Positions 46,981-57,908 of a DNA stretch of 64,000 bases are shown here, in pieces. Position numbers and translations under genes: made by a program. Below the pieces are notes generated by a model. That model was not told the DNA's origin. It made no database searches and saw nothing but the letters and a program-made list of their open reading frames with translations. Source of the stretch: Chlamydomonas reinhardtii (Eukaryota; Chlorophyta; Chlorophyceae; Chlamydomonadales; Chlamydomonadaceae); the NCBI RefSeq assembly GCF_000002595.2, contig NC_057009.1, positions 971,868-1,035,867 of the forward strand, read 5' to 3'. Each line of letters starts with the position of its first letter. Positions within the stretch are counted from its first letter, which is position 1.

Positions 46981-49900
46981 ATGTCCACTAAAACTTCTCA
47001 GCAATCCCAGCCGCATGCACAGCCAGCGATGCCGGCAAATGACAGCCGGGTGAGGATGCCGCGTGGATGGATGTATGGGTTTACCATCGTTGCCGCACCA
47101 GCCGCACCTCAACTGAAATGCTCTCTTACTTTCAATGATCAGGCTGATGTATGGCTGATGGTGGCACTCGGTGGCCTGGTTCTATGGAGGCGACGCTGCC
47201 TGTCGACTCAGGTGAGCGCCAACTGCCAGTAGTGCCTGTGCCGGCCCCACCTGCTCCCGGTCAAGGCCAAGCGCATACTTGACTTCAACAAAATGCGTGC
47301 AGCTGCGGGAAAGCGCCGAGAGAATTGCGCTGAAGGCAACCCAGAGGGCGGCGGCTGGACCCCTGACACTGACCACAGAGGAGGTATGGGTCATGTCGCC
47401 AGCAGTCGGGCGTGAGTTTTCATGTTTGTGCTTGCCAGCCAAAACCCGGTACGTACCCAATCTTGCGAAACCTACCATAGCGCTGACGGGTTCCACCCGT
47501 GAATATTGCACCTTGTTATGCACCCACTAACTCACACCTGCAGATGTGCCTGGAGTCGTGCGTGAAGAGTCCGGGCGACTGGGAACTGGAACACCTGCAA
47601 GTGTTCGGCGCTGACCCGGCAGTGGTGGAGCGCCTGGTGCGTGGGTGTGTCGGGCCCGCACATCCGGCCGCAATGCATGAGTGGCCGTGGCACCTCCTGC
47701 ATGCCTTGCATAGGGTGTTTGTCGCAATTCGTCATCTACATGCTGCACGCCGCTGCAGGGTAACATAGCGCACACCCAACTTAAGAGCAGTGTACCCTAG
47801 CTCCCCGCCGCCGCCACCGCCCGCAGGACAGCGAGGTGGTGCGGGCGCTGCAGCAGCCCGAGCTGCTGGGGCGGCTGGGGCTGCAGCACCTGGCGCTCTG
47901 CGACGCGCACATGCAGCCGCCCTACCTAGTGCTGCTGTGAGTGCCCGCCGCCCGCCGCCTCCGGAGGAGCCTTCCGTACCACCGTGCTACTGCTGGGTTG
48001 CTTGCTTGGTTGCACACGTAGTTTGCAGTGAGAAGTGCCGGACCGGGAGGAGCAGCTAGGAGAAGCCATCTGCAGTTGCCGCGCACCCGCTTGATTGCGT
48101 GCATATGGCCCCACACTACTCTCACAAATGCCTTTGGTACATTTTGTTGTGTGCAGCCAGGGACCGGCCCGCACCGGCAAGAAGTCCATGGTGCTGGTGA
48201 GTTCCGTGCGACACGAATGAACATCCGGAAGTGCATGTGCGCCATGGCCCCCGTCATGCTTGACCCTTACCTATTACTTTTAGCCTGATGATGATCGCTC
48301 TACCGCCCTTCTTTATGTGCTATTGCTCCTTCGCACATCCATCTTGCGTGCCAAACTGCACGCACCCCATACAGGAGCTCGCGCGCACAAACGGCATTAC
48401 CGTGCTGCACCTGGACAAGCACTCGCTCGAGGCAGCCCACAAGGCGGCGTGCTGCTGGGGCGCGCTCGGCAGCTGGTGGTCCGGCGGCGGCAGCGTGGTG
48501 GCGGCCGCCTTCTCGCTCGCCAAGAAGCTGCAGCCGTGCATCATCCTGCTGGGTGAGTAGAGAGTGCCGCGTGTTAGGTCAAGTCTCTTAAACGCTTTTG
48601 CCTAAGGCTTGTGTTGCAGTAGTGCCATATGCGGCGGCTGTGTAGGTTGTGCAAGGTTGGGTCTGGCACAGTGTGTGTCAGGGCAAACCAGGTGTCTAGT
48701 GTTGGTTTTACGGACGGGCACGTGCGCGCGCAGGGCTTGATTGCACACCCTCGCTCCGTTACCTCGTCGGGGATACTCTGTGGTGTTGGGCATTGGGCAT
48801 GCATAAACCGCGACGGCATGCCACCCATTCTTCATCCCCCTACCGCCCGTCCCTCCATTCAAAGCCCCACTTCTGTTGTGCGGGCATGTGCGCGCAGACA
48901 ACCCGCTCGGACTGCCGGCAGCCATGCTGGTACGTACGTGGTTTCATTTGCGCTGCCCCTTCCGTCTGCTGGTGACGTGCGCATCGCTTCCGTGTTCTGC
49001 TATGCGCTTCCACTACTCACGCTTGTCATACTAAGGCGTTCTTCAATCTCCCGGTGTCTGCCCTACCTCCTGCACAGGCGGTGATCCGTGCCGAGGTGAA
49101 GCGCCTGCGCGCGGCGCCGCACAACTGGTCGCAGGAGCGCGTGTCGGTGGTCATGACCAGCAGCGCGTCGCTGCCCCCGCAGCTGCCGGCGTACGTGCCG
49201 GCCTGCCACCGAATTCGTGTGAGCAAGCACCCTTTGCGATTGTGTTTTGGAAAGTCAAGCGAAAACGGTATATTGCTCGCCTGGCTCATCATCGCTCTTC
49301 GGATTCCCTGTTTCTAAATGGGCTGCTTGCATGCCGCCTGATCCTGATCACCACAGGTGGCTCTGCCGACGACTCAGCAGCTGGGAGCCATGCTGCACGG
49401 CTTCCTGCGGCTCATGCAGGCGGCGTACCAGCAGCAGCAGCAGCAGCAGCAGCGGCAGCGGCAGCAGCAGCGGCAGCCGCACCCAAAGGCCGGAGGCGCG
49501 CTGCTCGGTGGCGGCCCCACCCCGCAGCCGCAGCTGATGGCAGCGCTGGCGAACTACGAGGACGCCGCGGCCCGCGGCGGCGTGGCGGGCGGCCCGCTGG
49601 TTCCTGCCGGCGGTGACGGCGGCTTCGGCGCTGAGGTGCACCAGTACCTGCAGTCATTGCAGGGCCGCACCGCGCCGCACGTGAGGTGGCTGGCGCTGCG
49701 GGCGCGGCTGCGGGCGGCGGGTGCCGACGGCGCGGAGTGAGTGTGCAGCACGTGCGGGGTTGGAACTTGGAACTGGATGCTGTGCCCTGCTGCTGAGCCT
49801 AGCTCAAATAGATTAAGCCGCTGCCTAATGATCTTGAGTGTCCATGATGTAACTATCTAATCTCCTCGTCCCCTGTCGTGCGTGTCTCCTGCAGGGCGCA

Positions 49901-49982
49901 GTTCCAGCCATTGACGCTGGCTCACCTGCGGGCGGCGCTGCAGGACCTGCTGGCGGAGGAGCACTTGCAGCAGCGGTCGTGA
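46981..49982 (+). CDS. ATAD1/Msp1-like AAA protein, degenerate ATPase (copy 2 of 3)
   Basis: Same exon order as copy 1: ATG at 46981 and TGA at 49980-49982. The second exon again encodes a hydrophobic segment (ADVWLMVALGGLVLW). The Walker A region reads GPARTGKKSMVL. The SWWSGGG...FSLAKKLQPCIILL exon is almost identical to that of copy 1. Walker B then reads DNPLGL, so even the DKPHE form seen in the other two is lost. A poly-Gln run (about 49425-49470) is inserted after GFLRLMQAAY, and the linker before the last exon is longer. The protein ends AEEHLQQRS and lacks the C-terminal hydrophobic segment of copy 1. All exon joints keep frame, which argues against simple decay. Regulation cannot be read from the sequence. 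Confidence 0.83.
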
Positions 49983-51127
49983 TTATTGTTGGTGCCGGAG
50001 GGCTGTTCATCGCTGGATTTGTATGGGAAGTGGCTGTTACTGGCAGGCGCCTATGTAGCCTGAGTGGTCGTCTGTCCTAACACAACACATGCTTCGGCGT
50101 GTGGGGACGCGGCATTGGCGAGGGCCACGGATGGCCCTGTTACCGTGGGGGCATGTCGCACCCGTGGAGGGCACTGTAGCTAGGTGCGCCTGGCGCACGT
50201 GCACGAGACGGCATACTATTAACTTGTTACAGGAGTAATTTGGGTTGAGCAGGGTGGGGATGGCATGCGAATCTGGCCACTGACTCTGGCGTGCTTTGGC
50301 CGGGCGCTGGCTGACAGGCGATCAAAATCAAACTGGGTTGCCGGGTTTCGTTGCATTTCCGTTGGGGTACAAAAGCAGTCAGTGAGGACTGAGGAGCCAT
50401 GCAGGAATGAAGGCCGGGCGATGGGCTCTGCGGTACCGGTAACGGGTAACCCCATGTTGGCTGACGCACCCTGAGCTGCGGCGGGACCCATCCAAGCAAG
50501 GGGCGTGAGTGGGCCGATTGTGATGCCGGTATGCAGGATGGACGACGCTACTTGACTTGCCACTCAAACAGTGTGCATCTGCAAAGTCCAAATTATCCAT
50601 GCTCACACCGCCCGAGCTTCTCACGGCCTCACCTTTTGCTTGCAGCCTTTGCACCAGTGTGTCCGCCCGCGTGTCAATTCCTGACAGCGCGGGTTTCCCC
50701 AGTTTCCCCAAGCGTGTTTGCTGCGGCTAACTCATCGCACACCTCCATTTACCCGGCTCTCCAGGATGGGATGATGTAGCTGAGAACGGACGAGCCACAT
50801 CGGGCTGGCTAGGTTGCCTGGGGCCACGACGATGGCTGAATCGGACGTGAATCGGCGGTGGAAGCCGAGCAGCTGCTGTGCCTGCAAAGCAGGTTTACAA
50901 GTTTCAGGGGATGTATTATATCGATATGGATTGCCAAGCGCACCGCTTTCTGCCAATCGCCGAGTGACTCTTGAACTGACGCGACTGCCAACCGTCACCA
51001 GGAACACACGAAGTCGGAGACCTGCTCGCATTGCCATGCGGGTTGACTATACATATACAAGGAGTATACTTTAATTAAACTGCCCCGAGGCAGCTCGACC
51101 AAGAGGCGCGCAAACACTGGTGGAGAA
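49983..51127. other. Intergenic between AAA copies 2 and 3
   Basis: About 1.1 kb. An in-frame stretch at 50831-51074 (plus) has no recognisable similarity. Otherwise I see no gene, and no clear match to the upstream regions of copies 1 and 2. Confidence 0.45.
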
Positions 51128-53826
51128 ATGGATTTAAGCTGGGAGTATTTCAGCGACGTAAAATACATTTACACGTTCGCTAACTACTATGAGGTAAGCA
51201 GAGGCGCCTCGTGGCTGTCCGCGAGACTGTTTCGCCGCTGAGCACGCGCTGATGCGTCAAGGAGTAGCAGGCATCCTGCGGCTACCGTATGCGACGTGGC
51301 GATGAATTACCCAGCAGACGATGGAGCTGATTGGGAGGGAGGCGAAGCTCAAGCGACTGCTTAGTGCAGGGAGAGAAGGAGGCTGGGAACCTGATGCGCC
51401 GCCCCTCCTGCTGCACGCCGTCCCTCCTGAGTGTGTGTTGCCCCACGTTTACGCACGACCCACCCTACTGCATCCTGGATGGACTAGACGTGGACTGGCT
51501 GGCTGGCTGCTGTCTTCCTGGAGCTTTACATAAAACGCGGCACCATAGCACTGAATGCACACTTGCTGGTGGGTCACCTAAGGGCGTGCGGGGCGTTGTC
51601 ACGTGGGGATGGGATGCCATGCACGCGTGGGGTGCTTACTTGTCGTGCTTCGTGCGGACGTCAGTCCTACCTCACCGCGACCCCGTTGCTGCAGGCCCGT
51701 TCGGCAGCGACCCGTTTGAGGCGCAACCTGCCGTCGTTGGCCGGGGCCACGAAGCTGAGCTTGACAGCCGCGGAGGTGCGTTGCGTCCTTGGTCGCGGAC
51801 GTTTGTCCTGTGGCCGTGTGGCTTCGCCCAGTGCGGTACTGTACAGTGTTGCCGACGTGGCGTTGGCATTTGCACCATGCCTGTCGCCGGCACCTCTGCT
51901 GACCTCACGGCCATCACCACCACCACCCCGCTGCAGGCGGTGGTGGCTAAGCACGTGCACCTGCCGTGCCTGGTGGAGAGGACGGGGTCAAGCAAGTGCA
52001 CCGCCTACCACTCACAACTCGTGCACTTCATGGTAAGCAGTTGCAGGTGTCATACATGATACATCGCACATGCGGCAGCTGTTGAGTGCAGCACGGCCTA
52101 CTGAAACAGCGGCCGCCCTTATGGGGGGGGGCAGGGCAAGCATGGTGCCATGCTGTTGCAGTGGTATCTTCGCAGGGCCCTCCGCATTATGGTTGCTTAA
52201 CTTGAGACCGGATCATGCGAATACTGCCGACCCCTCCATCCTCCACGTGCATTCCTGCCCGCCTCTCCAATGTCTCGACGTGCCTCCTCCGCCTCCTCAG
52301 CGACGGGAGGTGGCGCCGCGCCTGTTGCAGTCACCCCCGGACCCCAACATGCCGCCTCGCGGGCTCGTGATGTGAGTTGACCGTACATCAACACGGCGTC
52401 GGTAGCCGAGGGTGCATTCAACCCTAAGCATACCGGTTCTACTGAGGCACAAGTTGCCGCTGCTAGCTAGGCTAGGGTGCGGTATCTTTGCTGTGTATGT
52501 GTGTACCGTATGAATGTATGGCAACATAACAGCATGCACATAAAAGAAGTCGCGCCGCATGTTGGCGTCAACGGCGTGCCGTTGCAGGCACGACCCGACC
52601 GGAGCCGGCGAGGCCTGCCTCCTGCGGGTACGTACGCCAACGGGCCTGCGTCACTGGGCAGGGCTTCAGCAGCCGCCGTGATCATAGTTGGTTTCCCTAA
52701 CCTTGACTCTTCGCACCCTCCCTGACGACAGGAAATTGCCAATTACAGCCAGGCCGTGAACGTGATCAAGCTCGACGCGGCTGTGCTGGCCGCCGCCTGC
52801 GAGACCGGCTACAGCTCCCTGCTGCCGCTCCTGAAGCGGCGGAAGTGGGTCATGGCGGCAGCCTTCATGCTGGCGCGCCGGCTGAGCCCCTGTGTCGTCA
52901 TCCTGGGTAGGTCCCTAGCAGTAGAGCCGGCTGCCGGGGCACGAGCGCTGCGGCTGCATAGGGGTTTACCTTTGCAGTGCGCTTTAGGGAGCGCCAGGGA
53001 AGGAGCACAAGGTAGAAATCACCCAGCCCAGTGCATGCCGTTGCGCGTGTTGAAGAGCACAGGGAGAAATGAGCGCAAGGACTGAGCATGCGATGCATAC
53101 CATCGTGTGTTTGTGTGAATTGCAAAACCTGTTGCTGTCCTGCCTTCTTGCCCCTGACAGATAAGCCGCATGAGCTGGAGCCGTACCTCCAGGTGCGTGC
53201 GTGTGGACTGGCTGGGCCGCGTGCGGCTGACGGGGGGAGCATCCTTCCATTTATCTATCCCAGGGGGTTGGATGCAGGCCATATGCTGTTTACAAATGCA
53301 AATAGTGCTGCTTTACACACGCACTACACAGGCGGCATTCATCCAGATGTGGCACCGCACCGTCACCGCCGCACCGCCGCCGGGCGCGCGGCGGCCCTTC
53401 GTCACCGTGGTGGTGCGCTCGGCCGTGCCGTTCACCTCCCTGGCGCCGCTGTTCTCCCGCAAGCCCATCCCCGCCCTGGAGCAGCTGGTGCCGCAGGAGC
53501 TGAGGCTGACGGTGCTGTTCGACTCCAAGGCGGCCGCGTACGTCGCCCTGCAGCAGCCGCAGCACATGCAGGCGGCAGCGGCAACGGAGGTGGTGGTGGC
53601 GGTGGTGCGGCAGGCCTGGAACGGATTCACAGCCCGCATGGCTGACACGGTCCGGACGTGGCTGCGCGAGTGGCAGGCGAGGCAGGGGCGCCGACTGCCA
53701 GCGCGGCAGGGGATCTCGGGGATGCTGGACAAGATTCTGGCGACCTTCCAGCAGCGCAGCTTCTTCGCGTTCCGGGTGGCGGTGACCGTGACGGTGGTTG
53801 AGGTCAAGTGGGTCGGGTGGCTGTAA
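51128..53826 (+). CDS. ATAD1/Msp1-like AAA protein, most divergent copy (3 of 3)
   Basis: The start chosen is the ATG at 51128 (MDLSWEYFSDVKYIYTFANYYE, ending at a GTAAGC donor); the stop is TAA at 53824-53826. The exon series parallels copies 1 and 2: an exon ending LSLTAAE where the others have LTTEE, an exon ending PRGLVM, then the Walker A exon, which reads HDPTGAGEACLL. The glycines remain but both the P-loop Lys and the Thr are gone. The next exon, EIANYSQAVNVIKLDAAVL...RKWVMAAAFMLARRLSPCVVIL, followed by DKPHELEPYLQ, matches Msp1's WYGES and Walker B region with the catalytic Glu replaced by Lys. After ARRPFVTVVVRSAVP the C-terminal part is unique: about 125 residues, largely helical. 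No N-terminal membrane segment is visible. The second exon's limits are uncertain. Confidence 0.78.
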
Positions 53827-54909
53827 GGGGCTGCTGGTCTTCAGTGGCAACGGCGCTTGCTTGGCTACTTGCCTGTTCAACACGCGAGGCCTGTATGTGT
53901 TGCCTGTGGGGCTGGCATGCGGGTATGGGGCGGGTGGGAAAGGCGGGTCTCGTCAGGACTCGTGATGACCGCGTCGTACACACACACTTCGTCCTGGGCA
54001 GCCGCATGAGCCGCAGAGACAGGGCTGGGACGCACCATGTCCCGGAACGACGCGTGCACAAGGACTTGGCGGGACCGTGTCGTGGGGCGTTGGGGCGTAG
54101 CATGGGGCGTAGCAACCCTTGCTCCCGCACGACGCCCGTGCGCCCCGCATGTATTAAGGCAACCAGGACTTTTCTGATGGTTCTTGGCTGGTGAATGGGT
54201 TCTTGTCTGATGGGTTCAATGGTCTGTTAGTACCGTACCTTACATGGTCCCTGCGCCGGTGGCCGTGCCGGAACCTTGCTGTTCTGATGCTCTGATGGCG
54301 CTTGGCACTAGGGTAAGCACTGTGTCTGTGGCAGGATTGCAGGCGGGAGTTCTCCGCTGGCTGGAAAGATGTATGTAGCTGATGTAGCAGCGATGTGAGT
54401 TCTGTTTGCATTGCAAGAAGAGCCTAGAGGATAGCCTCACAAGATGGCCCTGGTCACCATACCGGTATGAGCTTAGGCCCAGCAAGTGTGACTGTAGAGC
54501 GGAGAGCAGAGTTGCAGGAAGTTGCAGGAAGGAGTTCCATGAATGCTGTAATTTCGCGTCATAACCGGCGGCACATTGTAACTGTGCCTGGTTGGTACAC
54601 TACTCTGTTAGGCTGGCAACTGGCTGGATGGTGCATATGCATGTGTTGAGGCAGGCACAGCCGCGCCTCACTTCAGTCCACGTTACATGGCTCTTGTGCG
54701 GCAGCATGCAGCGCACCATGGCAGCTCCCAGAAAGCACACCAGCAGATATGCGAGCCTGCCTGAGCCACCATCAAATCTCCCCCACAATCGACTGCTAGG
54801 CTGCAACCAGCCTCACGACCATCCTGCTGTCACTCCACGCGCGGCCTGCGCCACCCCAGGACCCCACATCACACCCTCGCCCAGCCGAGCTCCTCGCGTC
54901 CTGCTGCTG
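53827..54909. other. Convergent intergenic region (AAA copy 3 / GCN5)
   Basis: This holds the 3' untranslated regions of two convergent genes. A short direct repeat, GTTGCAGGAA, occurs at about 54512-54532. No gene is seen. Confidence 0.5.
54683..54687 (-). promoter_or_regulatory. Candidate polyadenylation signal of GCN5 (TGTAA)
   Basis: TTACA on the plus strand, about 225 bases after the GCN5 stop codon in transcript direction. Confidence 0.5.
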
Positions 54910-57655
54910 CTACCGCCCAGCGCCTGCTCCAGCCCCAGTCCCAGCTGCCGCTGCCGCTGCCGCCGCCGCCGGCCCTGCCTCATCCTCGTACAGCACGTGG
55001 TTGGACATGAAGGCGTTGACCTGCGCCTCCAGCTTGTTGGCCAGCTTGTAGTAGATGGTGTCCGGCGCGTTGTAGAGGCGGCAGTTGTCGAACACGCGGC
55101 GCAGGTCGGCGGTGAAGATGTCCAGGGTGACGTAGTAGCCGCGCGAGGCCAGGCGCTCCTCCATCACGTCCAGAGCCATGGGGTCCTTGATGATGTCTGT
55201 GTGTGTGTGGGGGGGGACAAGGGTGGAGACAGGGGAAAGAAGGTGGAAGGGAGAGGTTGGAAGGGAGAGGGAGAGGGTGAGATGGGCAAGGGGCGTGGAT
55301 TGGAATGGGCTGGGCGTGCATGCTCACCATGCGCTGGTAAGCGGGCAGGAGTGGCACGTATACGAGTCAGTGAGGCGCAGGTAGCCCCCGGACCGGCTCA
55401 CTGGCGACCCCGGCGCCCCCATACGATTACACCAGCAGCCGGACTGCAGCTCGTCCCCACCGGTATGCCTGGGCCCCGGCCCCGTTGGCCTCACGCTCAG
55501 GGCCTCCACCGCCCGCGCTTTCATGTCCAGGCTTCCACCTCCCGCCGCTATCCTTATCACGGCCATAGCCACCCCGCAACCCCACGCGCGACTGTTTTCT
55601 TACAGGATTGGTTCAATGTTGTAGTTCGGGAGAACGGATAAGCTTTTGAAAGCTGAGAGTCTTAGGCGGGCTTCGCTCCCGCGGCACACTGGGGTCGAAA
55701 CCAGTGGCACTCTCCGAATAAACAAGTGTTCGAGTAAGCTTGCTTATCGTTGCATAGAGAGCTGAGACTATTTCAAGGCTCGGGGGTTCACCGTAGCGGG
55801 TACGGAATCGGGGGAACTTAGAGAGTCTGGTCCGCAGGACGGACTCCCGGCGTTTCGGGGTTGAATCGGCAGTGACAGCTGGCCCCGTTCGGTAGAGTCA
55901 CTGAACCGTCACAAGCAATTTTGCATGTCGTAGCTTAATAAAAGCTAAATCGTTCGATAAATGATATTGCACGCTGCAACATTCAAAGTTAACCCCCGCA
56001 ACCGCACCCACCCCTCCCTCCACCCACCCACCGTAGTAGTCGGGCGCGTCCTGCACCGCCACCCGCTCCCGGAACGGCCAGGCGTCCTCCAGCCCCTTGA
56101 CGTGCTCCAGCAGCAGCACCAGGAACCGGTGCAGCGCCTCCGACCCCGCCTCCACCGCCGGACCCGCCCCCGCCTCGTCCAGCAGCAGCCGGAAGCGCGG
56201 CCCCTGCTGCACCATGTCCGGCGACCAGCCCGCCTCCCGCACCCCTGGGATGCCGCCGATGTCCAGCATACGTCGCCGCAACGCCGGGTCGGTGTCCGCT
56301 GTTGCCGCCGCCGCGTCACCAGCCGGCGCCCCGGCCCCTACACCGCCCGCGCCTCTCCCTCCTGCTGCCCCCGCCGCCGCCGCTGCTGCTGCCGTGGCCG
56401 CCGCCAGCCGCGCGTCCTCCTCCTGGAAGTGCCTCAGCCCGGTCCGCACCACGTGGGAGTTGGAGACCTGGCGAACGCGGTCGTCCAGCGCCAGGCGCTG
56501 CGTGCGGATGAGGTCGGGCAGGGCGGTGTAGCTGACGCGCGGGTGCATGACGCACTCCATCAGCGTGCCGCCGTCGTAGTCCTTGATGTAGCCCTGCCAG
56601 CGCTCCCGCGCCAGCGTGATCTCGCGCGTGAAGCCCTGCTTCTCAAAGTACCCCACCGCGTTGTTGTCGGCGTAGGTGAGGAAGTGCGTGAGGCGGTCCA
56701 CGGTGCGCGCGAACTCCTTGGTCTGGTTCATGAGCCGCGTGCCGTAGCCCTTGACCTGCTCGTGGCTGGTCACGGCGCAGAAGGCGATCTCGCCGAATGC
56801 CTGCTCGTGGAAGGCGCGGTAGGTGATGCCGCCGATGACGGTGCCGTTGCGCTTCAGCAGCGCCACGGAGCGGTGCCGCCGGTCAAACACCAGGCGCACG
56901 ATGTACTCCTGCGCGGTGGGGGTTAGGGTTGTGGGTTGGGGTGGGGTGGAGGTGGTAGGTGCGGGGTTGTGTGCGTGGTCATGGGGTGGGGGCGTGCGAG
57001 CCGGGTGGGCTGAGCCGGGTGGGCAACTGCGACTGGGGTGTGCACCACTAGCTTCACAAGCAACGACTAGGCTCGAAGCTCCGGCAGGACGCAGTGCCTC
57101 GCCCCCGCATTTTGTGGTGCGGCCCATGTGTACAATGCAGGCGTGCGGGCCGTGCGACCAACCCACGTGCGGCCCCCCACGCCCTCAGCCCACCCCCCGC
57201 GCTGCGCTCCACTGTCCCACCGCACCCCCTGTCTACCCGCTGCCTTCTCGCAGTGTCCTTCGCACCTTGGGCATGTTTGGCAGCTGCTTTGAGAAAATGT
57301 TCTTCAGCCCCACCAAGTAAATGAGGTTCTGCGGGTCGTCGTTGTTGAATACGTAGCGGAATGCGATGTCTCCATCCTGTTCGCGCTTTATAAGGGCCTC
57401 CTCGCGCTGCGAGTAGGCGCCCGGAGCGATGTAGGGCCGGTCCCGCGCTGAGGAAGAGCTCGGCCCTGGCCCCGCGGGTTCCTGCACCAGTTGGCTCGCT
57501 GCTGAACGTTCTTTTGCTTGCGCTGCCTGCTGCGCAGCTACTGCCGCGTCGCTGCGCGGTTCAACCTTGACTTCGCCGTTCGCGTCTATAGGCCCTGCGT
57601 GGCTTTGAACTTGCTCAATACATTGTCGTTTGGTAGGTGGTGCTTCGTCGCTCAT
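54910..57655 (-). CDS. GCN5: GCN5 histone acetyltransferase
   Basis: Three exons (57266-57655, 56032-56908, 54910-55196) join in frame to 517 residues, close to plant and fungal GCN5. The N-terminus is charged and Ala/Glu-rich ([15 protein letters not shown]). A GNAT acetyltransferase domain spans about residues 95-260: the strand [26 protein letters not shown], the catalytic Glu at about residue 170 in FGEIAFCAV, and the acetyl-CoA loop [10 protein letters not shown] at about 181-190, then [16 protein letters not shown]. The bromodomain is C-terminal (about 400-505). It includes DAWPFRERV, then [18 protein letters not shown] formed exactly across the last splice junction, and [13 protein letters not shown] with the acetyl-lysine-binding Asn. 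A poly-Ala/Gly linker separates the domains. As the SAGA catalytic subunit it would acetylate histone H3 in the nucleus. It shares a bidirectional promoter with the gene at 57909. Its second intron carries a hairpin-rich insert. Confidence 0.96.
55624..55946. other. Hairpin-rich intronic insert in GCN5 (structured RNA or organelle-derived DNA?)
   Basis: Within the 835-bp second intron, a block of lower GC holds consecutive perfect stems: GTTC/GAAC (55624-55635), AGCTTT/AAAGCT (55641-55654), and GAGAGT/ACTCTC (55655-55714) enclosing GCGGG/CCCGC and CACTGG/CCAGTG. Further stems are CCGTA/TACGG (near 55790-55805), GAGTC/GACTC around GTCC/GGAC (55823-55846), CAGTGAC/GTCACTG (55870-55903) and AGCTT/AAGCT (55932-55946). 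It resembles no RNA family I can name. Confidence 0.55.
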
Positions 57656-57908
57656 GTCCGTTGACCAGCAGACTACCGTAATATTTTTTCTGCGTTTTGC
57701 GGTCCCAGGCAGCAAGGTCTGGTGCAATGAAGGGTAAAGAACCACACAAGCAAATTATGCACTCAGATGGATGCAAGGAAGGGACTTTGCTTCGGCATGA
57801 GCAAGCGAGACGCTCATGCCGAAGCGAAGTCACGTCGCTTTGTCCAGCTGTTGTCTCACGCAAACTTCCCACAGCCTTCCCAATCCACCACACAAGTAGT
57901 CAGACAGC
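57656..57908. promoter_or_regulatory. Bidirectional promoter of GCN5 and the lumenal protein gene, with a perfect hairpin
   Basis: Only 253 bp separate the two divergent start codons. It contains a perfect 14-bp inverted repeat with a 9-base spacer (57789-57802 and 57812-57825, arm GCTTCGGCATGAGC). This could be a dimeric regulator site or a 5'-untranslated hairpin of the plus-strand transcript. Confidence 0.7.

Noticed and set aside
50831-51074. Alternative first exon for AAA copy 3
   Set aside because: It has no similarity to the first exons of copies 1 and 2 and no clear donor in phase. The ATG at 51128 followed by GTAAGC is the simpler start.
54592-55641. Long plus-strand frame overlapping the GCN5 3' exon
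   Set aside because: It opposes a clear bromodomain exon and contains only antisense composition bias.
55655-55714. Functional tRNA gene in the GCN5 intron
   Set aside because: There is an anticodon-arm-like hairpin, but no D arm, a 6-bp outer stem and an 8-base T-like loop. I keep it only as part of a structured insert.
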